Assembly (NCBI GenBank): GCA_963556255.1
Contig: OY744609.1
Coordinates: 22,964,276-23,028,275 of the forward strand
Direction of reading: 5' to 3'
DNA length: 64,000 bases
From: Allolobophora icterica
Lineage: Eukaryota; Annelida; Clitellata; Crassiclitellata; Lumbricidae
The notes under the pieces were generated by a model. It had not been told where the DNA came from, did no database searches, and saw only the letters and a list, made by a program, of their open reading frames with translations. Of this stretch, positions 14,501 to 26,372 are shown piece after piece. The translations under genes were made by a program, and so were the position numbers. The number at the start of each line of letters is the position of its first letter. Position 1 is the first letter of the stretch.

Positions 14501-17500
14501 GTTTGCATACTTACAGGTGTCCCTGTGGTTCAATGGGTTTGGCTGATGGACCCCATGTATGGCCTGCTATCTACAATGTAGGTGCTAGCAGGACCTGCTA
14601 GACATAGTGTCCTAAATACGCAGTTTGGTGAGCTCATGCTAGAGGTTGAGTCCCTCTTACTAAGGAACCATTTGGACGTATGAGGTCTGGTGGCAAGTGC
14701 CCAGATTGTGCAACCCTCATACCCTGTCAGGGAGGCAAGACTCTCACCTGACATGAATCTGTTGTAGACACCCTTGGTGAATCATATCTACTTCAAACTG
14801 CCAGTAAAAACAGCAGAAGCCCAAAGGAAGGTTCCAAGCATTGAAGCCTGACAGCGTCATGCAGTTCCTTTGACCTTGGAGACACTTGGTCCATTCAATC
14901 ACCAGGAATTGAAGTTCATGGCTGGCTTGGGTTGCCATATGATGGTTTCTTAAAACCCAAGGGAGACTTCTCTGTTTCGACATTGTGCTACAACAATGCA
15001 ATGTTTCAACGCGGTTGTGTTTTGAGGAGCATTTGAGGAAATGGATGTGTGCAAAGACTAACAATTCCAGAGATACTCTCCCTTGCACAGAGAAAAACAG
15101 TAATAGTAATGAATGAAACACTGGTGTCTTTCCAAGGCGCCAGTTCTACTGAGTCAGACGTACTTTGAGAAATGGAGTTTAGTGTTAATTTTTTGTTGTT
15201 CTTGTTTCAGTTATGCTGCTAGAGAAAGCCCCAAACCGCAAAAGTTCGACAAACTTAGAACGTAAGTAGTCAATCAGTTCCTCAGGGAATCCATTGTGCG
15301 ATTCAGTTCTGTAATTGGAATTGTTTGCATTAGAAAACAATTCAGTTGCAAACCAACAACTGACTTCAAATGAAACCAACAACTGACTTCAAATGTTGTC
15401 ATGAAAGCAACATAGTTTTCCTAGGAATCAATTACAATCATATTGTATACTTCCTCTACTAGCATATTTCAAGCAAAACTTCTCAAAGGAGTATGCAGTT
15501 GATGTTGCCTTATGTACTCTGCAAACTTGGAGTGTACGGGTTAACCCAGCCCGTCTGTGGGTCATTCCGTGTGAAATCAACCAATTTTTTTACATTTTCC
15601 CACCTTCAACTTTAGATTTGGCTGAAAATTTTTCCATCGGTTTGGCCACCATTTTGAGGCACAAATACCAAATTTTATTCAAATATTCAAAAATTTGACC
15701 GAGATATACCATCTTAAAGTGAGGTGGGGTAGGCGAAAATTTGTATCCGATTTCGCGAAATGTTCTCTGAGGCCATATTCAACATGAAATAACTCAAGAA
15801 GTAGAACAGATAGAGGCATGAGGTTTTCACTGCTGTATTCAGAAAGTTGTTGGCAACCTAATGAGCCTATTAAATTCACTGTGTCTTGATTAGAGACTTT
15901 ACAGAACAGCTGCCAATATGCCATCTCAGAAAGCGCAAACTGTATTTTCTTGAATTTGCCAGACCAATATGAGGAAAAGCAGCAGCAACAACATTTTAAT
16001 CTGTTCATATTTTGAAATAGCAAGTAATGGGCTCCTACTGGATGTACTTTACTCTGGTGTTTATTTGCAAATGAATTCATACTGACATGCTAAACTTGGT
16101 CAAACTGATGAACAGGGGTCAACTTCACCAGCTGATATTGGGAAAATGGACAACTGGAATTTATCTGAATTTCATATTTCTGAAAAGTGCATGCCATAAG
16201 CTTTCTGGTGATATAAATTTCGTGTTGGTGCTCAGAAGCAATCAGGAGTTATGCCTTGTTGAATATTAGCTATTTTTCGATGTCGCAGAAGGGTCAGTCC
16301 ATGTGAAATCACAGAGGGCCTGTATATGACCTATCTCAGATTTGGCTGTAATTTTGCTATTTTGTAGCTTGATATGTTTGTACATCATATTGAAATTTTC
16401 AGAAGCCTATCACCATGTATCTGCATTGTATGGCTGACGGTAATGGAGGGTGTTTGAAGCACTCGCGACACGTTTTTGAACTTGGTGACATGTTCAAAGG
16501 CCAGTATCTCGGGAACAGATCCACTTAGGCCTGCAACATTTTGTGATTTTGTACAACTTTTTGGTTACTTTCTGATTCTGTAAATCATTCTGAATTGAAA
16601 CAAATAGTTTCCAACTAATACTGGTGTAAAAGTGACCAAAAACCCAGTTGCCAGTTTAAAACTGTAATATTCATGGCATCTTAGCAGTGAAGACAATAAA
16701 AGCTATACCAAATATTTTACATTTCTGTTATCTGCATATAGTTCACTCTGTATGTAGCAAATCTTAACCTTGTGACTTACGTCTTCATGGTGATAAGAGT
16801 CTTCAAAGTTGGTCTGTGAGGTAAACTCTCCATATTTGGCTACAAGTATGCGCTTGTGGGACAACAGATAGAACAATGGTGTTGGCTTAGTGTTGTAGAG
16901 CTTGAACAGACCTTTCCAACGATATATGGTTTGTTTGGTGCATCCGAGTCCTTCACATTATTGTAAGTGGTCGAAATATGATATACTTGAATATTCACTG
17001 TAACAACAGGTGCAGGATGCTCTGATGTAGCATTTATTAAGTAATTTTAAACAGCCACTCGCAAATGTTAAAAGCATTGTTCTATCTGTTGTCCCACATG
17101 CACATACTTGCAGCCAAAGATAGAGCAGTTTACCTGACAGACTATTATCACCATGGAGCCATAAAATAATAAGGTTAAGATTTGTTACATACAGAGTGAA
17201 CTATATGCAGATAACAGAAATGTAAAATATTTGGTATAGCTTTTATTGTCTTCCCTGCTAAGATGCCATGAATATTACAGTTTTAAACTGGCAACTGCGT
17301 TTTTGGTCACTTTTACACCAGTATTAGTTGGAAACTATTTGTTTCAATTCAGAATGATTTACAGAATCAGAAAGTAACCAAAAAGTTGTACAAAATCACA
17401 AAATGTTGCAGGCCTAAGTGGATCTGTTCCCGAGATACTGGCCTTTGAACATGTCACCAAGTTCAAAAACGTGTCGCGAGTGCTTCAAACACCCTCCATT

Positions 17501-20500
17501 ACCGTCAGCCATACAATGCAGATACATGGTGATAGGCTTTTGAAAATTTCAATATGATGTACAAACATATCAAGCTACAAAATAGCAAAATTACAGCCAA
17601 ATCTGAGATAGGTCATATACAGGCCCTCTGTGATTTCACATGGACTGACCCTTCTGCGACATCAAAAAATAGCTAATATTCAACAAGGCATAACTCCTGA
17701 TTGCTTCTGAGCACCAACACGAAATTTATATCACCAGAAAGCTTATGGCATGCACTTTTCAGAAATATGAAATTCAGATAAATTCCAGTTGTCCATTTTC
17801 CCAATATCAGCTGGTGAAGTTGACCCCTGTTCATCAGTTTGACCAAGTTTAGCATGTCAGTATGAATTCATTTGCAAATAAACACCAGAGTAAAGTACAT
17901 CCAGTAGGAGCCCATTACTTGTTATTTCAAAATATGAACAGATTAAAATGTTGTTGCTGCTGCTTTTCCTCATATTGGTCTGGCAAATTCAAGAAAATAC
18001 AGTTTGCGCTTTCTGAGATGGCATATTGGCAGCTGTTCTGTAAAGTCTCTAATCAAGACACAGTGAATTTAATAGGCTCATTAGGTTGCCAACAACTTTC
18101 TGAATACAGCAGTGAAAACCTCATGCCTCTATCTGTTCTACTTCTTGAGTTATTTCATGTTGAATATGGCCTCAGAGAACATTTCGCGAAATCGGATACA
18201 AATTTTCGCCTACCCCACCTCATTTTAAGATGGTATATCTCGGTCAAATTTTGAAATATCCACATAAAATTTTGAATTGGTGCCTCAAAATGGTGGCCAA
18301 ACACATGTAAAAATTTTCAGCCAAATCTAAGGTTGAAGGTGGGAGGGTCTGGTTGATCTCACATGGAATGACCCCTGTGTAATTATCTAGGTACGTTAAG
18401 CAAGTCCTCCGTGCCCAGTTACTTAGTGCCTTCAATGGATGAATGAGTAATGTTGCTATAAAACTTGAAGAAATTAATAAATACAGAAGTTGAGCTTATG
18501 CTATAGAATAAAACTTAAAGGTTAATTTCCTTCTACCTACAGGTCATCATCTCGATCAAGATCCAAGTCGCCAGCGGCTGCAGGGGTCGTCCAGTTCATC
18601 ACCAGCTTCGGAGGCGAGAGCTCGGATGAGGGAGGAGTGGTTCATGGGCCAGCACTGCCCCCGCATTTACAAAAAAACTCGTCCAAAATGCATCGGTCGG
18701 TAACTGTTCTCTGTTTGGATGATCTGGGAAAAAGATCCCTAACCCTAGGCCAAAGAACCAAGCAGCCAATCACTTCGCGACCGCACTGCTCCGCTCTGCA
18801 GGGCGATGATGCCCTCACCTCAAAAACTCTGGCATGGCACAGATTGATTGAACTGACCCAATAAAATGTGTGAAAGGCGTAAGTTGTTGATTATCTGCGA
18901 GGTTGGACTGTAACGTGTGCATACATTCGCTGTAATATATGAACATCAGACCCTCCTTGTAATGTTCACAATAACGGGAATTCTGCGTTAAATTTGTATC
19001 ACAATTAGAATGCCACTTCAGTGTTCACTGCAACTTCATTGTTACATTGTACATACATGTACTCTGACTTCCAAAGGCAGTGTTAAATGTAAGGCATTTA
19101 AAAAGTGATTTGGGAAATGTCTAGATACACATATACAAAGTTTGTATTCGTAAGCTATGCACGTGTACACGCAACACACGCACACAGTTGCACATGTTTT
19201 AACTTTATGCGATGTGTAACATAACGTATGTGAATGCACAGTCAGTATGATGTTTACAGGCTGATTTTGTTTACATTTCTTAGCCTTTTAAACATTTCCT
19301 AGTATTGCTGTAGTTCTGTATAGTTTTTGTGTGTGTTCTAATGTTAATGTGATAAAAAGATTCTCTTCTTGCAGGGTGAGTTTTATGATTTTAATTAATG
19401 TAAACACAGCACAAATTTTTAATGCACAAAGCATCAGTCAATATTGGTAAGCAACTGTGAATTAAACATTTGCTCTACACACCTTTGCATCTTTATTATG
19501 ATGCATGTACTTTTGTCCAATTCACCACTTTTTTAGTGGTCTGTAGGAAAGGAAGAATGATGCAATTCACAAAATGACCATGAAACTGGATTCTGTTTGT
19601 TTAGGTCATATCGATCACGAGAGAGAAGTCCCGCTAGGAGAGACTCAGATCGAAGTTCTCGGAATAGAAATGGCGCACGATCATTACGATCTAGGAGTCG
19701 ATCACCAAGAGGTCGATCGCCAAGGGTCAGATCACCAAGAGGTCGAGCATCGAGAAGTCGATCGCCAAGAGGTAGATCACCAAGAGGTCGATCACCACGA
19801 AACCGACCAGGAAGATTGCGCCAATCACGGACACGATCTCGGTCTAGGAGAATAACACGATCACGGACACCAGATCGGGATCGGCGACAGGGAATTCGCA
19901 GAAGTCCGGATCGATATGGAGGCAGGTCATCGGCACCTGATGCAAGAAGGTCTGGAGGTAGCAGATCAGGAAATGAGACCAGTTGGAGGCGAGGAGATTC
20001 AAGGGGCAGTCCAAAACAGTCGCGGATGGCAAGGTCTCGTTCAAGAACCAGGCACAGAGTAACATCACGGTCTCGATCGCGATCGAATCTGAAGTCCAGA
20101 TCAAGATCGAGGTGAGTTAGAATGGGACACAGTCGTATCATTGCAGTTTTTTACATAGCTGTATTCGAAGTACTGAAATGGTATGTATGATTGATGTACC
20201 ATGGCTTTGACTTGCTATGATCTCTGTTGCATTTGGAATTTTGGTAGTGCATGAGTTGCCCTTAGTCTTCAATCATTATGATGACAAAAGAAGTTCTGTT
20301 GTTTGCATAGGTTTGTTATAAAAGAGTGATTGACTTGTTTGTTGAAGTGATAATGAAGTGATGTTAATGTAATGCAGGGAAAAAAGAAATTTATTACATC
20401 AACTTTGAAGAACCTCTCTTGTGTTTTTAAAAGTACTGAAGCCACTGCTATTGCCCAGAAACTTCCAACTGGGGAGTGATCTCGTTGGTGCTGGATGTAT

Positions 20501-23500
20501 TGACAATACGGCCAGTTACAAGTTGCTTCTACTGCTGTCCAATTTAGGTCTGTGAAATCAAACAGTTGGGGATCATCTGCGTCTAGGGGTCCTGCAAAAC
20601 TGTCACCGCCACCAATCAAGAGTTACAGGAGACCAAGCTTATCGGAAAGTGAAACTTCTGAGTTTGAAGATGGAGATGGTTCGGACGCCGGTGACAAGAG
20701 TGTCACTGGCATTAGTGACACGTCCAACAAAAGGTAAGTGGCTGTTGAACCTTTCTCAATTGATAAAATGCACCAAACTTTGGTGACAACATAACTTGTC
20801 AATTTGAAAATCATGCAAAGTTCCCCACTGTAAAAAGAGTCCTGTTGTACTTATGGCACAAATATGTATACGTGTTTTAAGTGCTTTTTTATGTATCACA
20901 TTCAATCAGTCAGGATGACCTCGAAACGCTAAGATATTCCCAAGAAGCTTAGTGATCTGTTTCCTTTTTTATAGATCATAATTTAGTCACAATTTATGTA
21001 AACTTTAGATATAAAACAAATTTACAGTCTGTAGCATTTACTTGTATAACAGCTTGCATTAGTTGGAGTACTGCACTTACATCTGTATATAAATGCTGTC
21101 TTTGTGAAGTTGTATCAAGTGCTGGCTGGGTTATTACTGGATGGTGCAGTAATAAAGTTCTTTATTAAATTTCATGAACTTTTGGATGCTGCTGCTGCTA
21201 AACATGTTCTATTTGTTAGTTTGATACATGTATGAAGAATCTTCAAGCGTAAACGATGTACTGTCTAAATGTCATTAGGATAATGATTTGGTGGCAGTTG
21301 AGTCTGGTACATTCATACAGTTGGCATTTAGCATTGTGACAACAGTGTGGATTTTATGATTCCAAAACTGTGGCAGATGTTTTGAAGTTTATGTCATTCA
21401 TTAATGCTTAGTTTGTCTTTCAATGAGTAGATTCTAATTTCCTAAATTTCAATGTTGAAATAAACCAGTTTAGAGGATTACTGCTGTATTGAAACAATTC
21501 TGAATGAACTAAAGTCGGCGTGACTTAAGTGCATAATGGATAAGCACTTATGTGCTTAGAAAGTGGCTGGTCCCATTGTAATATAGGGTATTTCAATGGA
21601 AGACAACTCCAGGTATGTGCATGTCGCATATGTGCATAATTCGGTTGTGTGCAGAGCTGACTACAGGCTCATTATACATTGCTACTGACTTGCATTGGCA
21701 GCTTAAAACATTCTGGTCACCTGGGCTGTTTGTCCGTGGACAGCTGTCCAGTGGTATGTCTTAGAGCTCTGCAATGTAATCCGTATCAGCACGTGACATA
21801 ATATTGTTACCGGCTGACATTCCAGAGTGTGCAAACCGTATTATAAACATTCCGTTTAGGGTCTGTCATTCAGGCGGTTCCTGTCGCTTGCTTGACACTC
21901 GCTTAAGTTGTAAAAATGTTGAATGGCTTGATGCGTCTGTAAGACTTTGACATTAGCAGACCATAACACAGAGGTGCTTAACACTTTCATAACAAGAGTG
22001 TACTGAGTGTACTGGGAAGCCAGTGCAGCTTGTTGGTAAAGCGTTAAATGCCTGGAAAATAAGGAAAGTCTCAGTTGCATTGGAATTCGGTGTCAATCAA
22101 AGTCAGATTTCATGAATCCAGAAAGACAAAGAAACAAACGATCGCTTAGAATAGAATAATAATTATTTGTATACAAGCAAAAAAGATTTTTTTAAATTTA
22201 TAATGGAAATAATAGGAATAATGTTGTTAGTAGTAATTTGAAATGCATTGTTCTTTTAGGTCTGACCTAAACAAAGGGTTGTTGTCTGGTAAAGTGGAAG
22301 GCTTGTCTACCAAAGTCAGTAAGAACCGTCGTACATACTTTTGATCTTGATCATGTTTCTGAAGTTTTCTTTCACCTCTGTGGATTATTAATTTTACCTT
22401 TCCTTAGATTTTATCAGTTTCATACCACCTTGCTTGTGAATATTTTAGCCTTACAGTGGTCTAAATCATGCCTTTATTCTTCATATGACAAAGGAGAACT
22501 TTTTTTGCAAAGCTCATTTAGTTTTATACTGATTGGCTGGTGTAGGCAGTTCAGCATAGTCTAGATGGCAAACAGTTTCTATGGTATTGTTCTAGTTGGT
22601 GATAATGTTACAAATGGAAAACGTTGTAGACATGTTACCAACTTCCAAATGATGTTGCCTTTCATTTAGCTTCTTCTATCTGCATCAAGCGTGTCTGTCC
22701 GGCTGGTGTTCTGTTTTGTTTCTTCTGTTCGCCTAAATTTCTGCTTAGCCATGAATACTGGGTTTTGAAAATCTGTTTGTACTGTTCTGCATAAATTTGT
22801 TCTCAAACAATGTCTATATCACAAAGGATTTTAATTCAATTTTCATTTTGATTATATGTACTCCTGCAAAGAAATTATGCTTTTATTCCAGATTTGTGTC
22901 ATTTTCTCACATGATGATCTTTGTGTTTGGATTATCACTCAGCAGAATAGTTTAACACGTTGCATCTGATTTTCTTTTTGTGGTGATGTTAACTATAACG
23001 ACAACAGTGCTACAGAAGTGATGCGATTAGATTAGGTTAATCTGTACAAGAAACTCATGAGTTGCTTTGCCTGACTTGTTAACTGTATTTTTTGTAGCCC
23101 AAGATGACTCCACAAGAAAAACTAAAAAAGAAGATGCAGCTGGCATTAAACAAACAATGTAATTACTTAATTTTTCATCAACATTTTACTAATGAATTGA
23201 GCTATTGGAATTTACTTTTTGTACTGAAAAATAATTGACGAGTCATCTAATCTTCTTTTGCTTCGCTTTAATTGTTAAAAACTTCATCATTGTTTCAAAA
23301 TTTCCTTTAACCATTTGCTGTTCTCTCCTATGAATGTCTTTCGTTTTGGTTTAAGTTGGATCTACAATAAATGAGAAATGTCTTTTGCCTTCTAGTGTAA
23401 AGTACAAGCATGGAACATTTATTTGGTAAATACACAAAATGCTGTGTTTCCCAGAGGCATGCACAGCATTGCACAGAGCACTTCTATCTCCTGTAGTGTT

Positions 23501-24940
23501 ACTTGTAGTATTACTTTCATTATTGTTGTTGCTGTTTGCTTATTATTATTATTGTAAGTGCGTGTTTTCGTGTGTTTTTTAAACAGACAAGGCGGATAAA
23601 AGAGCGGAAATTGAAAAACTGGAAAAGGAGGAACAGATGAAACAGGTTGAAACAAGTTGTTTCACTTTCATATTGCAACATTCACTAATCTCTTCAGGAC
23701 TTTAACTTATAATGTGTGAAAAGACTTATGTCACTGAGTGGTTTGAACAAAATTTTGAGGCCTTAAACAAGTCTTGATGCACAACAGCTCTTGTCTTCAG
23801 TTAGTGCCTTGTGTTTAAGTACAGGAATTTAAATGATTACAGTGAATGCTGCTGTAAGGAGTTGGCTGGTTGAGCTAGCAGTCAATACTTCCACTAGAAT
23901 GTTCTTAAAGTCTAATAATCACATTGTCAAGGACAGTAGTAGTGCATCAGAACAGTAGTTGATAATGGTATGGATAAGACCACTGTGCATCATGGTGCTA
24001 TATTCAGTAGTAATCAAATGGTAGTGGGTTTGTGCCTTCTCAGTGGACTTTGTGTCTAATTACCCTGCACACTTTTCTCATGTCTTAGATTTATATTTAT
24101 TGGCATTGTGCACATAACTAGTGCAATAAATAAATACAAAGAAAACAGCTTATCAGATAACACAGGTTAACCTGTAGCTTTGTGCTTCACTCGCAAAAAT
24201 CCTCACAGTCGTCACAACAACATCTGATCAGTTAACAGCCGTTTTATTTTATAGGATCGTGAGGAAGAACTGAGAGCAATTGCAATTCAGATGCGCCAGC
24301 GGGAACGCGAGCGCCGCCACAGGGAACGTGAGGAACTGGAACGCCTGGATCAGGAGAGAAACCGAGAAAGGGAACGCGAGAGAGAAAGCCGGCGAGAAAC
24401 TCACCCTGGCCGGTCAAGATCGCGTTCGAGGTCGCATTCCTTGTCTTCTAAGCCAAGAAGTTATCGAGATAGAGACCGAGACCGGGACAGAAGGTGAGAT
24501 CAAACTGATCACGGAGGCCAGTAATGATCCATGGGAAATAAATTTCTGTTGTATGTCAGCAGAATTTTCAACAGTTTTGAATTTTTAACTATTAGTGCTT
24601 CTGAAAAGTTGTTTCTGTCAGAACTTTTAAACCGTGAACTAAAAACAGTTCATAGAAAAATTTATCACAGTTGAAAATTATATTCCACATTATGTTCAAA
24701 TCTTTTAGAAATGCATGATGCAGTAATGTAGTTGTTGTTTTCCTTGTGACTTAATGCTTTAACGATGAGCTGCATTGGTTTCTCAGTCGTTTCAAGTACG
24801 CTCTCATCGTTAAAGTGCTAAGCAGTAGTTTGGGTTTTTTACTTAAGCAATTACATGAGTTTTTCTTTATTTGTAGACATCGCTCAAGATCTAGTTCGGA
24901 GTCAAAGTCATCCAATAAGCCCAAACTGGTGGATTACTGA
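6914..24940 (+). CDS. CLASRP: CLASRP, CLK4-associating SR-rich splicing factor (SFRS16/SWAP2), complete
   Basis: Eighteen coding exons: 6914-7012, 7366-7463, 8427-8522, 10030-10106, 11039-11135, 11636-11754, 12246-12342, 12747-12825, 13404-13477, 15211-15261, 18543-18695, 19605-20111, 20548-20733, 22260-22314, 23098-23158, 23587-23645, 24255-24493 and 24877-24940. They splice in frame into about 703 residues; human is about 674. The start MWHEARKQERKIRVMMVDYK is nearly the human N terminus. Other family landmarks are IGYTYDDST, GRKSRRERRAF, ITSFGG and KMTPQEKL. Vertebrate CLASRP is a nuclear SR-like protein that binds CLK4 and influences alternative splicing. The acidic stretch after IGYTYDDST, the RS domain and the C-terminal arginine/glutamate coil are all kept. 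The least certain join is 18695 to 19605, chosen because phase 2 there gives an uninterrupted RS frame. Confidence 0.93.
7846..7886. repeat. (TCTG)n microsatellite
   Basis: Ten or so perfect CTGT/TCTG units, followed by TCTC-type decay to about 7910. It lies in CLASRP intron 2. Confidence 0.9.
8867..9101 (+). mobile_element. CR1/L2-like LINE, 3' end with ATG-repeat tail
   Basis: The plus-strand frame reads TRLADSGFSVAGPRAWNSL, then RLKTHLFSLAF and a stop at about 9016. This is the typical C terminus of CR1/L2-type reverse transcriptase ORFs (AGPR.WNSLP ... LKTHLF). A short 3' untranslated part and an (ATG)n microsatellite at about 9075-9100 follow, as is usual for these elements. Only the extreme 3' end is present (5' truncated). 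It sits in CLASRP intron 3. Confidence 0.7.
10135..10623 (-). pseudogene. LINE reverse transcriptase C-terminal fragment
   Basis: A 162-codon open frame contains FPTVLYGCETWTMTK, then WRKMLRISWTEKRTNESIR, GHVMRSDGLEKE and GKKRRGRPRKKWMDEI. That order is the C-terminal, post-polymerase part of a widespread class of non-LTR retrotransposon ORFs, often annotated as endonuclease/reverse transcriptase. The polymerase core is missing, so this is a 5'-truncated copy. It lies antisense in CLASRP intron 4. The clade is not assigned. Confidence 0.75.
11385..11580. repeat. Dispersed SINE/MITE-like module
   Basis: After an (ATT)n run comes a segment opening CTTTTATATAGCACC, followed by a stretch about aid-less cores (ACTCAGGAGCACTCC, GGCCATTCCAGG, GGGGCCAGCGACCG). 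Related openings (TTATATAG.. or TTTATA.AGC near CACT/CTAC TCAG) recur near 1225, 48985, 49890, 52085 and 53075. It looks like a dispersed short repeat family found in these introns. No Pol III boxes were made out. Confidence 0.4.
12997..13190. repeat. C-rich transposon-end-like segment
   Basis: The sequence opens GGGCCATCCATATAATACGT and is followed by tracts of seven or more C and two TACGTAC-like palindromes. It ends near GAGGGCCAATAG. GGGCCATCCATA plus C-tracts resembles termini of some DNA transposons, but no matching second terminus or target duplication was established. CLASRP intron 8. Confidence 0.3.
13853..15210. other. CLASRP intron 9, unexplained part
   Basis: About 1.4 kb with scattered stops in all frames and no splice-bounded frame that fits CLASRP. 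Short open frames on the minus strand at 14530-15121 have no recognisable content. I see no clear repeat ends here. Confidence 0.3.
15559..18374. mobile_element. Foldback (long inverted repeat) element 2
   Basis: A 2.82 kb palindrome. Its arms (15559 to about 16876 and about 17078-18374) are near-identical inverted copies of roughly 1.3 kb around a loop of about 200 bases. The ends read GGGTCATTCC, with a CTGT direct repeat outside (15555-15558 and 18375-18378). The arms are so alike that the same two translated frames appear on opposite strands: 16080-15679 minus mirrors 17862-18254 plus, with one residue different in the first 130. These frames look like no known protein and are taken as by-products. 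A degenerate internal copy of the terminal motif lies at 16291 and, mirrored, at 17651. The element fills most of CLASRP intron 10. Confidence 0.88.
18543..20111 (+). CDS. CLASRP: CLASRP exons 11-12: ITSFGG motif and RS domain
   Basis: Exon 11 encodes SSSRSRSKSP followed by VVQFITSFGGESSDEGG, the family's signature before the RS region. Exon 12 (19605-20111, 507 nt) is almost all arginine-serine: RSPRGRSP-type repeats, then RSRSR blocks up to the donor GTGAGT. RS domains are substrates of CLK and SRPK kinases and bind other SR proteins. The DNA is internally repetitive (GATCACCAAGAGGTCG-like units), which creates long open shadow frames on both strands. In exon 11 the frame also runs on past the chosen donor to a stop near 18862, so intron retention would truncate the protein. 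Confidence 0.85.
20734..22259. other. CLASRP intron 13
   Basis: About 1.5 kb of AT-rich intron between exons ending GTAAGT and opening after TTCTTTTAG. No transposon ends, RNA gene or coding frame was recognised. Confidence 0.4.
24255..24940 (+). CDS. CLASRP: CLASRP exons 17-18: charged C-terminal coil and tail
   Basis: Exon 17 encodes DREEELRAIAIQMRQ and then a long arginine/glutamate stretch (RERERRHREREE), a single-alpha-helix or coiled-coil type segment that human CLASRP shares. A short RSRSRSRSH patch and an RDRDRDR run follow. Exon 18 closes with KPKLVDY and TGA at 24938-24940. The RD run resembles the RD/RE repeats of other splicing factors. Confidence 0.88.
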
Positions 24941-25464
24941 GAGGGCATACAAAGCAGTCAGCATGTTATTAATTACCAAGACAATGATCACCAACTGGAA
25001 CATGCTTACAAAGACAGTACAGTGACTCACTGTGACAAAATTCAGATTGCCGAGTTTCAACTCGTGATTGTTGACCGTCATAAATTGTTTTGAAGTAGCA
25101 GTACCTCTAGTTATATACAGGTAGTTGCTGCCACTGATACTTACACTGATAACCCATGATATAAGGCAAGTTCTGATATAATTCTGTTGGAAGTATGAAT
25201 CCTGAATTTTATTCAGCCTCAGAATGTGACAGTGTTATTATGCAACGTCATTACTGCTTGAAGTGATTTTCGAAGTTGCCATTATTGTTGGGGTCCAGTG
25301 TACTATTGTTACTGTGGATATAATAATAATAACAATATTAATATAACGGTTTGTATAGCACCAAAATGTGAGATGTCCTTGACTTCTGTTTGACAGTGAA
25401 CGAAATGTTGTGATCTGTGATTTGAAGTTGTCTGGTGATCGTGAAATGCTTGACAATCTTTTTT

Positions 25465-25733
25465 GCCGTAGTTGTGGTACTCGATTGTCTGGCGGTAGCA
25501 TGTTGGAGTGTCGGCCGAAGATTGGGGTTGAAATCTCTATCAGGGCAGAAAGATGTTTCGTTTTCTGTGTGGCTGTAAATAAGTACTAACCATACGCTGT
25601 TGTTGGGATGATCAGACACTAGGGGTGACGGACTAGCCGTCCTCGCATGTTGAGGCTGAGAAACATGAGGTGGCTAACACTTCATACCCATGGGATAGCT
25701 TAATGGGCTGCTCATCTTCTGTTGCTATACACA
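25465..25733 (+). mobile_element. SINE family B, copy 1
   Basis: The head reads GATTGTCTGGCGGTAGCATG, then TTGGAGTGTCGG, GGGGTTGAAATCTC and CAGGGCAGAA. The tail reads GATAGCTTAATGGGCTGC and then CATCTTCTG. The same order occurs at 37981-38148. The head resembles a tRNA A box (GTCTAGTGGTTAGCAT type) and a worn B box, so a tRNA origin is inferred. Confidence 0.6.
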
Positions 25734-26212
25734 ATTCTGTAACGATGGTAGTTGCTGTTGTTGACTTAAAAACACTAGCATCGATGTGTTAAGATTTGTT
25801 GCCCAGACTTTGTTCTTAGGTCTGAAAGGGTAACAGTGCTTCACCAAAGCCTCTGAAAGCTAAGTACTCATGTTACTGGGCTGGGCAAGCATGTATTTTA
25901 TGCCCTACTTAGAATATTGTGATTTGTAATCCAGTTGATAGCACGCTTCTTATAAATCAATGAATATAGTTATTTCTATATAGCCTGTACTTGATTCCAA
26001 TTTCAGTCAAACAGCAGACAGCGTTTGTTACAGAGTCCCTCCCTGCATGCTGCAGTAGTATCAAAGTAGCCCACCCCATAGTACAGTTAGATCAAGATCA
26101 GGAGAGTGGCCTACTTTCTGTTGTAGTGCAGATGTCTACAATGGGATGTGGAGGGTAACGTCATATCCAGACAAGGAGAGGAGGGTGTCCAAAGTAGTGA
26201 GACACTAGCCGA

Positions 26213-26372
26213 TTAATGGGACATGATAGCACTTGCCTTGTAACGTGGAGAATATGGGTTCTAGTCTTCTGAAATGGGTGCTATGTAGAGACCTTGAGCA
26301 AGTCCTTTACTCAATTGCCCAGTGCCATCGATTTATGCTTGGTCATTAGATAGTAGCACTTAATAAATGTAT
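26213..26372 (+). mobile_element. tRNA-derived SINE family A, decayed copy
   Basis: Shares the order of the better copy at 54001: GCCTTGTAACGTGGAG, a worn B box GGGTTCTAGTC, then GACCTTGAGCAAGTCC and TTTACTCAATTGCCC. It ends in an AATAAATG-like tail. The A box is degenerate. Confidence 0.55.

Noticed and set aside
15679..18254. Mirrored open frames of 130-133 and 60 codons with almost identical products
   Set aside because: They are the two arms of foldback element 2 read on opposite strands. No family features, and no reason beyond the palindrome for the sequence to be kept.
19533..20141. A 202-codon minus-strand frame rich in Arg/Asp/Leu
   Set aside because: Antisense shadow of the CLASRP RS-domain exon, whose repetitive codons keep the other strand open.
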